A DNA stretch of 64,000 bases from Thiopseudomonas denitrificans (lineage in GTDB: Bacteria; Pseudomonadota; Gammaproteobacteria; Pseudomonadales; Pseudomonadaceae): NCBI RefSeq assembly GCF_002866065.1, contig NZ_LNJZ01000009.1:248001-312000 (forward strand), given 5' to 3'. Under the pieces are notes generated by a model. It was not told the origin of the DNA. It did not search any database and was given only the letters and a program-made list of their open reading frames with translations. Of the stretch, positions 17,959 to 28,389 are shown piece by piece (within the stretch, counting starts at the first letter, position 1; every line of letters starts with the position of its first letter). A program made the position numbers and the translations under genes.

Positions 17959-19584
17959 TCAGGCAATCACGACCTGGTTCCGGCCCCGGCTCTTGGCACT
18001 ATACAACGCCTGGTCGGCCAGAGTGATCCAGTCCAGCGCCGGCTGATCCTGATCCGGTCGGCACTCGGCGACACCGGCACTGAACGAGCAGCTGAACGCA
18101 CCGCTCACGCCCTGGAAGTCCATGTGCCGGAAGCGCTCAAGCAATTCGTTGACCACAGCTGCTGCCTGGATTCCGTCGGCATCCGGCAGGATCAGGACAA
18201 ACTCCTCGCCGCCATAACGGCCAATCATGTCGCTCTTGCGCAAACGCTGCTTGAGCAGCATGGCCAGACTCTTGATCACCCGGTCACCCAGCGGATGGCC
18301 ATGGGTATCATTAACCTGCTTGAAATGGTCGATATCCAGCATCACCACCGAAAGCCGGCGTGACAGCCGGCGGGCCCGCTCATGGCTTTCCTCCAGCAGC
18401 TGCTGGATATGCGTATGGTTGTACAAGCCGGTCAGGCTATCCCTGACCATGCGCGCCTTGAGACCGCGTGCCCGGGCCACCCGGTTGCGTACCGTGGCAA
18501 TCAGTACGTTGGGCCTGACCGGTTTGGTAAGAAAGTCATCCGCGCCCTGCTGCATGGCCCACAGCTGCTTGTCCAGATCTTCTTCGGCCGACTGGTAAAT
18601 GATCGGAATGCTGTCGAAGCGGTCGCATTGCCGGATCATTCTGGCCAGCTCCGGCCCAGAGCATTCCGGCATGTACATGTCCAGAATGACCAGATCCGGG
18701 TTGAACTCATCCAGCTCCCGCAATGCCAGTGTCGGGTTGTGCACGGTACGGGTCATGATCACCGCAGAGTTCAGCACCCGTGCCGTCAGCATCGACTGCG
18801 CCCTGGAGTCATCAACGACCAACACCCGGCTGGGTTCGCGCATGCCCGGCACCACGGTCGTCTCGATCACTTCGAGGATTGCCGGTGCCTCCAGCTCACC
18901 CTGCAGGAAAGCCTCGCCACCAATGCGTACCGCAGCCAGCCGGATCATTGCATCCGCCCTGTCGCTGCTGAAGAACACCACCGGCACCCTGGCTTCTGCC
19001 CGCGACTGGACTTCGGCAACCAGCACCAGTCCCTGCCCTTCCGCGACGAAGTCCACATCCATGATCAGTGCCAGCGGATAACGCTTCCCGAAGGCCTCCC
19101 GCAATCCGGCAGCATCATGCAGAACCTGTGCCTGCATGCCGTAAAACGCCAGTTGCGTGGCCAGCAACTCGGCCTGGCCACGGTCATCCAGAGCCAGATA
19201 CAGCGGTTTGCTGCGTGTTCGCACCTGTTCCGCATCAGGCATTGCCTGGTCGCTGGCCAGCTGCAGACGGGCTTCACACAAACGCTGCATCAACAGGTCA
19301 AGCACCTCGATGGTGGCGGTCGTCAACCGGCCCTGATCGGAAGCCACCTGCTGCATGACCTGCAGCACTTGAGCTGCAATCTCCTGGTGCTCCCGCTGCT
19401 CATAGCGCTCGGCATAACGCTGCAAGCGCCCGGCGGCCTGTTGCAGGTTGCGGGCGGTATCCGGTGTCCAGGTGGCACGCTGACTGTCATGCCAGCATTC
19501 GGCCATGTAGTGGGCCTCGTTGATGACCCGCACGGAAAAATGATTCTTCAACCGTGTTGCGACATCCTGTTGTGCATGAGTCAT
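17959..19584 (-). CDS. Diguanylate cyclase with two receiver domains (PleD-like)
   Basis: The 541-residue cytoplasmic protein makes cyclic di-GMP. Residues 1-120 are helical and of unknown type, possibly phosphotransfer-like. A first receiver-like region (about 128-245) has lost a normal phosphoacceptor site. A second receiver (about 253-370) has VLVVDDSRAQ, the phosphoacceptor Asp in LVILDMYMPECSG, and the Lys in DFLTKP. The GGDEF domain ends the protein, with an intact GGEEF at 458-462 and an inhibitory RxxD site (RKSD) five residues before it. This is the PleD arrangement of degenerate receiver, receiver and cyclase. No cognate kinase is adjacent. Confidence 0.9.
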   Translation of the reverse strand: MTHAQQDVATRLKNHFSVRVINEAHYMAECWHDSQRATWTPDTARNLQQAAGRLQRYAERYEQREHQEIAAQVLQVMQQVASDQGRLTTATIEVLDLLMQRLCEARLQLASDQAMPDAEQVRTRSKPLYLALDDRGQAELLATQLAFYGMQAQVLHDAAGLREAFGKRYPLALIMDVDFVAEGQGLVLVAEVQSRAEARVPVVFFSSDRADAMIRLAAVRIGGEAFLQGELEAPAILEVIETTVVPGMREPSRVLVVDDSRAQSMLTARVLNSAVIMTRTVHNPTLALRELDEFNPDLVILDMYMPECSGPELARMIRQCDRFDSIPIIYQSAEEDLDKQLWAMQQGADDFLTKPVRPNVLIATVRNRVARARGLKARMVRDSLTGLYNHTHIQQLLEESHERARRLSRRLSVVMLDIDHFKQVNDTHGHPLGDRVIKSLAMLLKQRLRKSDMIGRYGGEEFVLILPDADGIQAAAVVNELLERFRHMDFQGVSGAFSCSFSAGVAECRPDQDQPALDWITLADQALYSAKSRGRNQVVIA

Positions 19585-19650
19585 GTATCAATTCCTGTTT
19601 TCTGGCAGGCCGCCGGTGCTGACGCTTGATGCTAGCACAATCAAGAAACA

Positions 19651-19687
19651 AAAAAACCGCGCCCGGTTTCCCGGAGCGCGGTTTTTT
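19651..19687. terminator. Terminator downstream of groEL
   Basis: AAAAAACCGCGC pairs with GCGCGGTTTTTT. The A and T flanks make it usable from both strands; it serves groESL and lies upstream of the diguanylate cyclase gene. Confidence 0.85.
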
Positions 19688-19707
19688 GTGTCACAGGGAC
19701 GGGGCGA

Positions 19708-21366
<1,659 letters not shown>

Positions 21367-21409
21367 TCAAAATTCTTCTGGATTGTTTCAATCGTGAAAA
21401 AAAGACAGA

Positions 21410-21703
21410 TCAGCCTTCGATAACGGCCAGAATCTCGCTCTCGTTCATCACCAGCAGGTCTTCACCGTCAACCTTGACGGTATTGCTGCCGGAATATGGA
21501 CCGAACACCACCTTGTCACCCACCTTGACGGCCAGGGCGCGCACTTCACCGTTGTCCAGCACGCGGCCGGTACCGACGGCAACGATTTCACCCTGATTGG
21601 GTTTTTCAGCGGCTGAACCGGGCAGCACGATGCCACCGGCGGTTTTGGTTTCTTCTTCACTACGGCGGATAACCACACGATCATGCAGAGGACGAAGCTT
21701 CAT
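21410..21703 (-). CDS. groES: Co-chaperonin GroES
   Basis: GroES is the 10-kDa lid of the GroEL chamber. The 97-residue sequence begins [14 protein letters not shown] and carries the mobile loop [16 protein letters not shown] that contacts GroEL. AGGAGA lies a short distance before the ATG. groEL follows after 55 bp. Confidence 0.98.
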   Translation of the reverse strand: MKLRPLHDRVVIRRSEEETKTAGGIVLPGSAAEKPNQGEIVAVGTGRVLDNGEVRALAVKVGDKVVFGPYSGSNTVKVDGEDLLVMNESEILAVIEG

Positions 21704-21838
21704 TCTCGATCTCTCCTAACGGACAATTAACAACCGGCAGACATGCATTGCCTGCCCTTGATGAAAAAGGATGTTCCGGACAGGGTATCCGGACATCCGT
21801 TGAGCACACCGGGGTGTGCCACAGTAACTGGTGCAAGC

Positions 21839-21867
21839 TATATGGGGCTGGCAAAACGCATTTCAAG
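21839..21867 (-). promoter_or_regulatory. Sigma-32 heat-shock promoter of groESL
   Basis: On the minus strand CTTGAA (21867-21862), 14 bp and CCCCATATA (21847-21839) match the sigma-32 consensus closely. The predicted 5' leader to groES is about 125 nt. Confidence 0.9.
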
Positions 21868-21973
21868 GGACCGGCACAATAAATATCCCGGGACAGCGGG
21901 CCCGCGCCGCAACCGGCCCGGCAACCCCGTGACCATCCGCTGGCAACCACAAAACGGGAGCCACAGGCCCGGT

Positions 21974-22438
21974 TTAGTCCTTGTCCTTGCGCTCGTACTC
22001 ACCCTCGATGATGTGGACTTCACGCTCATCGTGGCTCCCCTGCGTGCGGCTCTGCCGGTATTCGCCATATCCGGCACGGATATCCGCCTGCGGCATGCCG
22101 CGACGCATGCGCCGGATCAGCCAGTAACGGGTCACCGGCAGGATGCAGAGCACACCGGCGGCATCACTGATGAAGCCGGGAATGAACAGCAGCACGCCCC
22201 CGATCACCCACAACAGGCCGGTCAGCATGGCGTCATCCGGCACCTCGCCCCGCGCCATGCGCTCGCGCACACTGAACGCGGTGGCCACGCCCGCCATGCG
22301 GATGCAGAAAATGCCGGCGATGGCGCTGAAGATGATCCACAACACCACGCTCAATGCGCCAATCTCGCTGCCGACCTTGATCAGCACATACAGCTCCAGC
22401 AGCGGCAGCAACAAGAAAAACCATAAAAAACCTTGCAT
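21974..22438 (-). CDS. fxsA: FxsA family membrane protein
   Basis: FxsA is a small inner-membrane protein; in E. coli its overproduction relieves F exclusion of phage T7. The 154-residue protein starts MQGFLWFFLLLPLLELYVLI, with the conserved E in the first segment, and has further membrane stretches at about 25-45 and 75-110, including VGGEIGA-like and LLFIPGFISDAAGVL regions. The C-terminal 35 residues are charged and cytoplasmic. GGAGGGG precedes the ATG at 22438; a longer frame from 22510 is not supported. fxsA beside groESL is common in Gammaproteobacteria. Confidence 0.88.
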   Translation of the reverse strand: MQGFLWFFLLLPLLELYVLIKVGSEIGALSVVLWIIFSAIAGIFCIRMAGVATAFSVRERMARGEVPDDAMLTGLLWVIGGVLLFIPGFISDAAGVLCILPVTRYWLIRRMRRGMPQADIRAGYGEYRQSRTQGSHDEREVHIIEGEYERKDKD

Positions 22439-22479
22439 ATACCCCTCCCTTCCAGGGTGTGTAAAACCCGGCCCGTCGC

Positions 22480-23991
22480 CTATTTCTTCTGGCGTGCATC
22501 CAGACGCCACTGCCAGATGATCAGCAGTACGGTGGGCACGCCCAGCAGCGCCGTGGCGTAAAAAAAGTTGGCATAACCCAGTTTGTCCACCATCACGCCG
22601 GAATAACCGCCAATCAGGCGCGGCAATAACAACATGATCGAGCTCAGCAGCGCATACTGGGTGGCCGAAAAGCGCAAATTGGTCAGGCTGGACAGATAGG
22701 CGACAAAGGCCGCCGTCGCCATCCCGGCACTAAAGTTGTCGCAGGAGATGGTCACCACCAGCATCTGCATGTGCGCGCCCATGCCACTGAGCATGACAAA
22801 CATCAGGTTGGTCGCCGCCGAGGCAATGCCGCCCAGCAGCAGGATCGGCATGATGCCGAAACGCACAATCAGCACACCGCCGGCACCGGCCCCCAGCAAG
22901 GTCATGATCAGGCCGAAGACCTTGCTGACCCCGGCAATCTGGTCCTTGGTGAAGCCCTGGTCAATATAAAACACATTGGCCATCACGCCCATCACCGTGT
23001 CCGACATGCGGTAAGTGGCGACGAGTCCGAGCAACAACAAGGCCTGCCAGCGATAACGAACGATAAAATCGTTCACCGGCGTCAGCACCGGAGCCAGCCC
23101 CCGGCGCCCGAACGAAGACAGACAGGCAACAATGAACAGGCTGTACATCAGGCCGCGCAGAAATGCCCGGTCGGTGAAAAACAGGTCGGCCAGGCTTTGC
23201 GAACCGCGCAGAAACGGGTGGAAGTTGGTGTGGTAATACTGGGTCAGCATGGCCGGCACCGAGATCAGCAGTACCATCAGCACCACAATCGACACCAGCT
23301 GATGACTCAGGGCATAGGGCACACGATCCGCTGTTTCATCCAGCTTCAGCTTTGGCTCTTTCATCCACAGGGTGGTCAGCATGCCCGGCAGCATCAGCAA
23401 TGCAAACAGCAGGTAAGTACTGGCCCAGGCCGAATGCCGGTATTGCAGGCCGGTCGAGCCGAACCACTCGGCAAAATACAACGCGCCGGCGGTGGCCAGC
23501 AGTGCCGCCACCCGGTAACCGGCCATGTAGCTGGCGGCCAGCGCGGCCTGGCGTTCGTTCTCGACAATTTCGAGGCGGTAGGCGTCCACCGCGATATCCT
23601 GGGTGGCCGAAGCGAAAGCCACCATCACTGCCAGTGCCACCAGCACTGCCAGGTGTGTCTGCGGGTTGCTGAAGGCCATGCCGGCCAGCCCGATGGCCAC
23701 CAGGATCTGTGACAGGATCAGCCAGGAGCGCCGCCGCCCCATGCGCCCGAGCAAGGGCAGCTTCCACTGGTCCAGCATCGGCGACCAGACCCACTTGAAG
23801 GCATAGGCCAGGCCGATCAGGCTGGCATAGCCGATGGTTTCGCGTGCCACGCCGGCCTCGCGCAGCCAGACCGACAGCGTGGAGAACACCAGCATGTACG
23901 GCAGGCCGGCAGCAAACCCGAGCAGCAGCAGGGCCAGCACGGCCGGACTGGAATAGGTGGTCAGCGCTTCGCGCCAGCCCTTGTTAGTCAT
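22480..23991 (-). CDS. ampG: AmpG-like muropeptide permease (MFS)
   Basis: The 503-residue protein has about 12-14 hydrophobic helices. Features of the AmpG group are GFAAGLPYMLVFSTLSVWLREAG near the N-terminus and ATQDIAVDAYRLE in the middle, the latter the group's best-conserved motif. AmpG imports anhydromuropeptides released by lytic transglycosylases, for recycling and for AmpR-controlled beta-lactamase induction. A TTG at 23997 is also possible, but the ATG at 23991 is preferred. Pseudomonads often have two AmpG paralogues, so orthology to AmpG or to AmpP cannot be settled here. Confidence 0.82.
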   Translation of the reverse strand: MTNKGWREALTTYSSPAVLALLLLGFAAGLPYMLVFSTLSVWLREAGVARETIGYASLIGLAYAFKWVWSPMLDQWKLPLLGRMGRRRSWLILSQILVAIGLAGMAFSNPQTHLAVLVALAVMVAFASATQDIAVDAYRLEIVENERQAALAASYMAGYRVAALLATAGALYFAEWFGSTGLQYRHSAWASTYLLFALLMLPGMLTTLWMKEPKLKLDETADRVPYALSHQLVSIVVLMVLLISVPAMLTQYYHTNFHPFLRGSQSLADLFFTDRAFLRGLMYSLFIVACLSSFGRRGLAPVLTPVNDFIVRYRWQALLLLGLVATYRMSDTVMGVMANVFYIDQGFTKDQIAGVSKVFGLIMTLLGAGAGGVLIVRFGIMPILLLGGIASAATNLMFVMLSGMGAHMQMLVVTISCDNFSAGMATAAFVAYLSSLTNLRFSATQYALLSSIMLLLPRLIGGYSGVMVDKLGYANFFYATALLGVPTVLLIIWQWRLDARQKK

Positions 23992-24026
23992 GGTCAACTT
24001 GCATCAAAATAGCGTCCGGAATTGTC

Positions 24027-24383
24027 TTATGGCTGCCAACGGTAACGCGGCAAGGATACCCGTCCATTGCTGACCTGAACACCCTCGCAACGCAGACGCT
24101 GGCATTGTTCCAGCCAACTCTCGCTGCCTTCGGGCACGCTCAGGCGTCCGGCCTGGTTGATCACCCGGTGCCATGGCAGGCGGCTGTCATCCGGCAGGTT
24201 GCTCAACTGGGTACCAACCCAGCGTGCGGCGCGGCCCAGCCCGGCCAATTCGGCCAGCTGGCCATAGGTAACCACCTTGCCTGCCGGCACCTGTGCCAGC
24301 GCAGCATAGAGCATTTCCCGTCGCCGGGCGGCATCGGTGAACTTTTTTGCGGTGACCGGCGTCCTAGCGCCACCACCATCCAT
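24027..24383 (-). CDS. Alkyltransferase-like protein (ATL, MGMT-like)
   Basis: The 118-residue protein matches the DNA-binding domain of O6-alkylguanine-DNA alkyltransferases: VPAGKVVTYGQLAELAG, the arginine finger in RAARWVGTQL, and the active-site region LPWHRVI. The acceptor cysteine of PCHRV is replaced by Trp (residue 71), as in E. coli YbaZ/Atl and S. pombe Atl1. ATLs bind alkylated guanine, cannot repair it, and hand it to nucleotide excision repair. The ATG at 24383 follows a GGAAG site; a GTG at 24395 is also possible. The gene is divergent from the DUF481 gene with about 40 bp between starts. Confidence 0.9.
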   Translation of the reverse strand: MDGGGARTPVTAKKFTDAARRREMLYAALAQVPAGKVVTYGQLAELAGLGRAARWVGTQLSNLPDDSRLPWHRVINQAGRLSVPEGSESWLEQCQRLRCEGVQVSNGRVSLPRYRWQP

Positions 24384-24424
24384 TGCGTCTTCCACTCCAA
24401 CCTCATCAAACGGCTTTACTCTTT

Positions 24425-25438
24425 ATGCGCACCCTGTTTCTTTACGCAGCTTTGAGCTGTTGCGGACTGGCAAGTTCAGTCTGGGCCGATACCGTCACCC
24501 TGAACAACGGTGACCGCATCAGCGGCACCATTGTACTGCTGGATGGCGGGCGGTTGTTAGTCAAAACGGCCTATGCCGGCACCCTCTCCCTGGACATCAA
24601 GCAGATTGCCAGCCTCGACAGCGACCAGCAATTTCTGGTCAGGCAGCAGCGCAGTGACGATGGCCGGCTGGCCCGGCTGCACGGCAGCGAGGCCGGCAGC
24701 GTCAGCCTGGTGTATGAGGGCGGAGAGCAGGCCAGCCCCATCGCATCAATTCATCAGCTTACCCCCCACGAGCCCAAAAAGCTGGTCAGCGACCTGCTCT
24801 GGAGCGGCTCGCTGCACCTGGCGGCAGACTTCAACCGTAACGAAAACGACTCCGACAAATACGATCTCAAGCTGGCCAGCCAGCTGCGCCATGGCCGCTG
24901 GCGGCACGGCTTTGACGCCCAGTACGAACACGAGACCAAAAACGAGAGCAGAAAAACCGACCGCTATACCGGCGGCTACGGGCTGGATTACTTCCTGACC
25001 GAGCGCTGGTTCTGGAAAGGCAAGGGCAAATACACCCACGACCGCCTCGAAGATGTGCGCACCCAGAGCACCCTGGGTACCGGCCCGGGCTTCCAGTTCT
25101 GGGACAATGCACTGGGTGCTTTTTCTGCCAGCACACTGCTTACCCATAACCGCTACAGGTTTGCCAATGACGAGCGCGAGCACTTCAACTCGCTGGTCGC
25201 CAGCTGGGATTACCGGCGCTATTTCCTCGCCAAGACCCTGGAGCTGTACTACCAGGGCGAAGTGGGCCTGCCCTTCACGCCGGCCGTCAGCTACACGCTG
25301 GATAACGAAGCCGGCCTGCGCTACAAGATCAACAGCTGGGCCTCGTTCAGCCTGAGATCCGAGTGGGAAAAAGTCAAAAGCCAGCAAGGCGACCTGAACG
25401 ACCGCCGCTACCTGATGGGTGTCGGGGTTACCTGGTAA
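24425..25438 (+). CDS. DUF481 outer-membrane protein
   Basis: The 337-residue protein has a signal peptide ending in VWA/DT (residue 21). An N-terminal stretch (about 22-90, VTLNNGDRISGTIVLLDGG) resembles the SH3-like beta domain that often precedes DUF481. The remainder is an alternating beta pattern (DUF481) that ends in Trp, as beta-barrel outer-membrane proteins do. E. coli YdiY belongs to the family; no transport or enzymatic role is established. It is likely single-copy in its own unit, with nadE 69 bp downstream. Confidence 0.85.
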   Translation: MRTLFLYAALSCCGLASSVWADTVTLNNGDRISGTIVLLDGGRLLVKTAYAGTLSLDIKQIASLDSDQQFLVRQQRSDDGRLARLHGSEAGSVSLVYEGGEQASPIASIHQLTPHEPKKLVSDLLWSGSLHLAADFNRNENDSDKYDLKLASQLRHGRWRHGFDAQYEHETKNESRKTDRYTGGYGLDYFLTERWFWKGKGKYTHDRLEDVRTQSTLGTGPGFQFWDNALGAFSASTLLTHNRYRFANDEREHFNSLVASWDYRRYFLAKTLELYYQGEVGLPFTPAVSYTLDNEAGLRYKINSWASFSLRSEWEKVKSQQGDLNDRRYLMGVGVTW

Positions 25439-25507
25439 CCGGCATGACCGGAAGGCCGCCGGTTTGTTAAACTGGCGGCCTTGTTCCCTGCCCACAGGAT
25501 TGACCGC

Positions 25508-27103
25508 ATGCCCGCCCTGCCCCGCATCACCCTGGCCCAGATCCGCATCCACTCCGGTGACCCGGCTGCCAACCTGGCCAATATCGAACATGCCATCCGG
25601 CAGGATGACGGCCACAGCGACCTGCTGGTCTTTCCCTCGCTGGCCCTGACCGGACATGTCCTGCAGGACCGCTGGCTGTACCCGCATGTGGCAGAGGCCG
25701 TGCAAGACGCCCTGCCAACCCTGTGTACACTGAGCGAACAACAGTCTTTCCTGCTTGGCATGCCCCGTTTTGCCGACGGCCACCTGTATCACAGTGCCTG
25801 CCTGTTCCATCAGGGCCGGCTGCTCTGGAGCCATGACAAGCAATGGATGTCACCCGACCCGCTGCAGAATCAGCAACGCTATTTCACGCCCGGCAGCAGC
25901 CTGCCCTGGCTGGAGTTTCAAGGCATGCAGCTGGCCATCACCCTGGGTGACGAGATGTTCCGGCCAGAGTTGCAACAACAGTTGGCATCCCGGCCTTGTA
26001 CACTGCTGATCAATCTGGGCGACAGCGCCTTCCACCATGACGGCCTGCCTGCAAGGGAGCAGCAGCTGTCAAAAATCGCACGCCAGCTGGGCTGCCCGCT
26101 GGCACAGGTCAACCCGGTGGGCGGACAGGACGAGCTGGTATTCGACGGCCATAGCTGTGTAATGGATGCCGACGGCTTGCTGCGTCAACGGGCTACAGGC
26201 TTTGCCGAAGCGCTGCTGGCCGTTGACCCGGCTGCCGGCCCGGCACCAGCCCTTCCTGCCAGCGAAGCCCTGACCTGGCAGGCGCTGGTGACCTCGCTGC
26301 ATGACTATGCCGGAGCCTGCGGTTTCAACGGTGCCCTGCTTGGCCTGTCCGGCGGCATCGACTCGGCGCTGGTGCTGGCACTGGCGGTGGACGCACTGGG
26401 TGCCGACCGGGTGACGGCGGTCATGATGCCCTATCACTACACCGCGCAGATCAGCCAGGATGATGCCGCCGAGCAGGCCCGCGCCCTGGGCGTGGCCTAT
26501 CATGTGGCCCCCATCGCGCCGCTGGTCGAACCCTTTGCCGCACAGCTGCAACCGCTGCTGGAACAATGGCCAGCCCCCGCGCAGGACACCACCGAGCAGA
26601 ACCTTCAGGCGCGCAGCCGCGGCATGCTGCTGATGGCGCTGTCCAACCGTTCGGGTGCCCTGCTGCTGACCACCAGCAACAAGAGCGAGATGGCGGTCGG
26701 TTATTGCACCCTGTACGGCGACATGTGCGGCGGCTTCGCCCTGCTCAAGGACATCCCGAAAACCCTGGCCTACCGGCTGGCCGAATACCGCAACACGCTG
26801 GGTCCGGCCATCCCCGAACGGGTGATCACCCGCCCGCCCACCGCCGAGCTGGCCCCTGGCCAGGAAGACAGCGACAGCCTGCCACCCTATCCGTTGCTGG
26901 ACGAGATCGTGCGCCTGTATGTGGAAGAAAGCCGCAGCGTGCAACAGTTGCTGGATGCCGGCCTCGATGCCGGCTGGGTGCAGCGCGTGACGCGCATGAT
27001 CGACCGCAACGAATTCAAGCGCCGCCAGGCGGCACCGGGCCCGTGCCTGAGCACGCGCGGCTTCGGACGTGAACGGCAGGTGCCACTGGGCGGGAAGCTG
27101 TAG
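25508..27103 (+). CDS. nadE: NAD synthetase with degenerate glutaminase domain
   Basis: The C-terminal synthetase domain (about 255-531) has the ATP loop SGGIDS (281-286), TTSNKSEMAVGYCTLYGD and KRRQAAPGP, so it should convert nicotinate adenine dinucleotide to NAD. The N-terminal nitrilase-type domain keeps the fold (VGGQDELVFDG is intact) but not the Glu-Lys-Cys triad: the glutamate of the usual PELAL motif is Ser44, Lys111 is kept, and the cysteine of the ICED motif is Gly147 (TLGDEM). Glutamine hydrolysis is therefore unlikely, and ammonia may be the nitrogen source. The 531-residue length is normal. The ATG at 25508 has AGGA upstream. Confidence 0.9.
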   Translation: MPALPRITLAQIRIHSGDPAANLANIEHAIRQDDGHSDLLVFPSLALTGHVLQDRWLYPHVAEAVQDALPTLCTLSEQQSFLLGMPRFADGHLYHSACLFHQGRLLWSHDKQWMSPDPLQNQQRYFTPGSSLPWLEFQGMQLAITLGDEMFRPELQQQLASRPCTLLINLGDSAFHHDGLPAREQQLSKIARQLGCPLAQVNPVGGQDELVFDGHSCVMDADGLLRQRATGFAEALLAVDPAAGPAPALPASEALTWQALVTSLHDYAGACGFNGALLGLSGGIDSALVLALAVDALGADRVTAVMMPYHYTAQISQDDAAEQARALGVAYHVAPIAPLVEPFAAQLQPLLEQWPAPAQDTTEQNLQARSRGMLLMALSNRSGALLLTTSNKSEMAVGYCTLYGDMCGGFALLKDIPKTLAYRLAEYRNTLGPAIPERVITRPPTAELAPGQEDSDSLPPYPLLDEIVRLYVEESRSVQQLLDAGLDAGWVQRVTRMIDRNEFKRRQAAPGPCLSTRGFGRERQVPLGGKL

Positions 27104-27133
27104 CCCAAGGATACAAGGCTCTGCCCACACACA

Positions 27134-27165
27134 GAAAAGCACCCGGGCAGGTGCTTTTCCATTTT
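27134..27165. terminator. Terminator between nadE and hemY
   Basis: GAAAAGCACC (27134-27143) pairs with GGTGCTTTTC (27150-27159), followed by CATTTTC. The convergent genes nadE and hemY can share it. Confidence 0.8.
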
Positions 27166-27189
27166 CTACCGTAGATCAGTGAATGGCTG

Positions 27190-28389
27190 CTAGTCGATCC
27201 GGTCGCCGTTTTGGCGTTCCAGCAGGCGAATGCCGGTAGCCAGCAGCTCGTTGCCGGTCTTGTAGTCGCCCATCTGGTTGAGCAGGCGCGCCAGCTCAGC
27301 ATATACCTGCGGAGTCGGCCGGCGCTCCAGGCTGGACTGGTAATAGTCCCGCGCCCTGCCCCATTGCCGCGCCTGTACCGCCAGCCGGCCCAGGGCAAAC
27401 AGCGCCATGGCATCATCGGGCACTTGCCGCAACCAGCCCTCTGCCGTCTGCAGGGCGCGCTCCGGATCGGCATGGGGGATCTGTGCATACGCCTGCAACA
27501 GGGCCACATCGACATTCTGTTCCAGTTGCTGGCGCAGCAATCCTTCGGCCTCACCGGCGTGTCCCAGGGTGATCAGCTGGCTGCAGTACGCCAGCACGGT
27601 TGATGCATTGCGGTGCAGGCTGGACGACATGGGGTTCCACACCTTGTTCAGCTGTTGCAGGTCGCCGGCAGCCTGCAACCGGCCTTGCCATGCACGCTGC
27701 TCGATCGCCTTCACCTCGCCTTCGCTCAGTGACTTGATCTTGTACAGGTCCGGCACCAGCCCGATCAGCCCGCCCCAGTCCCGGTTGTCCAGCAGGACAT
27801 GGTACAGGCGCTCGATCAGTTCGGGGTTCTCGGAGTTGTGCCGCTGGGCGTTCTGCAGCAATTGCTGTGCCTGCTCCTGCTGGCCGCGCTGCTGGTAAAG
27901 CTCGGCCTGGCAAAGAATGATCGCCAGATCGCTCTCCGGCAGACGTGTCCGGGCTTCTTCAAGCAGCTGGTCGGCGGTATCACGCTGTTGCAGTTTTTCC
28001 GCGGCACGCGCCGCCGCCAGAATGTAGGGCAGCGGCTGCGGACTGGTTTTCGCCGCATGACTCAACTGGCGCAACGCCGGCTGCCAGTTGCCGCGGGAGA
28101 ACTCCAGCATGCCCTGGTTGACCGCTTCGTCCAGCCGCTTCTTGCGGTTGCGGGCCGACCACGGGTTGACCCAGCCCAGCGATGCCAGCACGGCACAGGC
28201 AAGCATGCGCAGCAGGTACAAACCGGCCAGCAGGACCGCAATGCAGGCCAGAAACACCCACAGGGTGGATTCGAAGCGGATGTTTTTCCAGGTGATCAGC
28301 ACATAGCCCTGATGTTCCACCACCAGCATGCCCAGTCCGGCAGCCAGCAGGATGGCTATCAGCAACAGCAGAAAAGTACGTTTTTTCAT
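27190..28389 (-). CDS. hemY: HemY, haem biosynthesis-associated TPR membrane protein
   Basis: The 399-residue protein has two N-terminal membrane helices (about 5-25 and 42-65). A large region of helical repeats follows, of tetratricopeptide type (for example AAARAAEKLQQRDTADQLLEEA and LALGRLAVQARQWGRARDYYQ-like units). This proteobacterial HemY is unrelated to the protoporphyrinogen oxidase of the same name; its exact role in haem synthesis is not established. The start overlaps the hemX stop by one base (TAATG). Last gene of hemCDXY. Confidence 0.92.
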   Translation of the reverse strand: MKKRTFLLLLIAILLAAGLGMLVVEHQGYVLITWKNIRFESTLWVFLACIAVLLAGLYLLRMLACAVLASLGWVNPWSARNRKKRLDEAVNQGMLEFSRGNWQPALRQLSHAAKTSPQPLPYILAAARAAEKLQQRDTADQLLEEARTRLPESDLAIILCQAELYQQRGQQEQAQQLLQNAQRHNSENPELIERLYHVLLDNRDWGGLIGLVPDLYKIKSLSEGEVKAIEQRAWQGRLQAAGDLQQLNKVWNPMSSSLHRNASTVLAYCSQLITLGHAGEAEGLLRQQLEQNVDVALLQAYAQIPHADPERALQTAEGWLRQVPDDAMALFALGRLAVQARQWGRARDYYQSSLERRPTPQVYAELARLLNQMGDYKTGNELLATGIRLLERQNGDRID

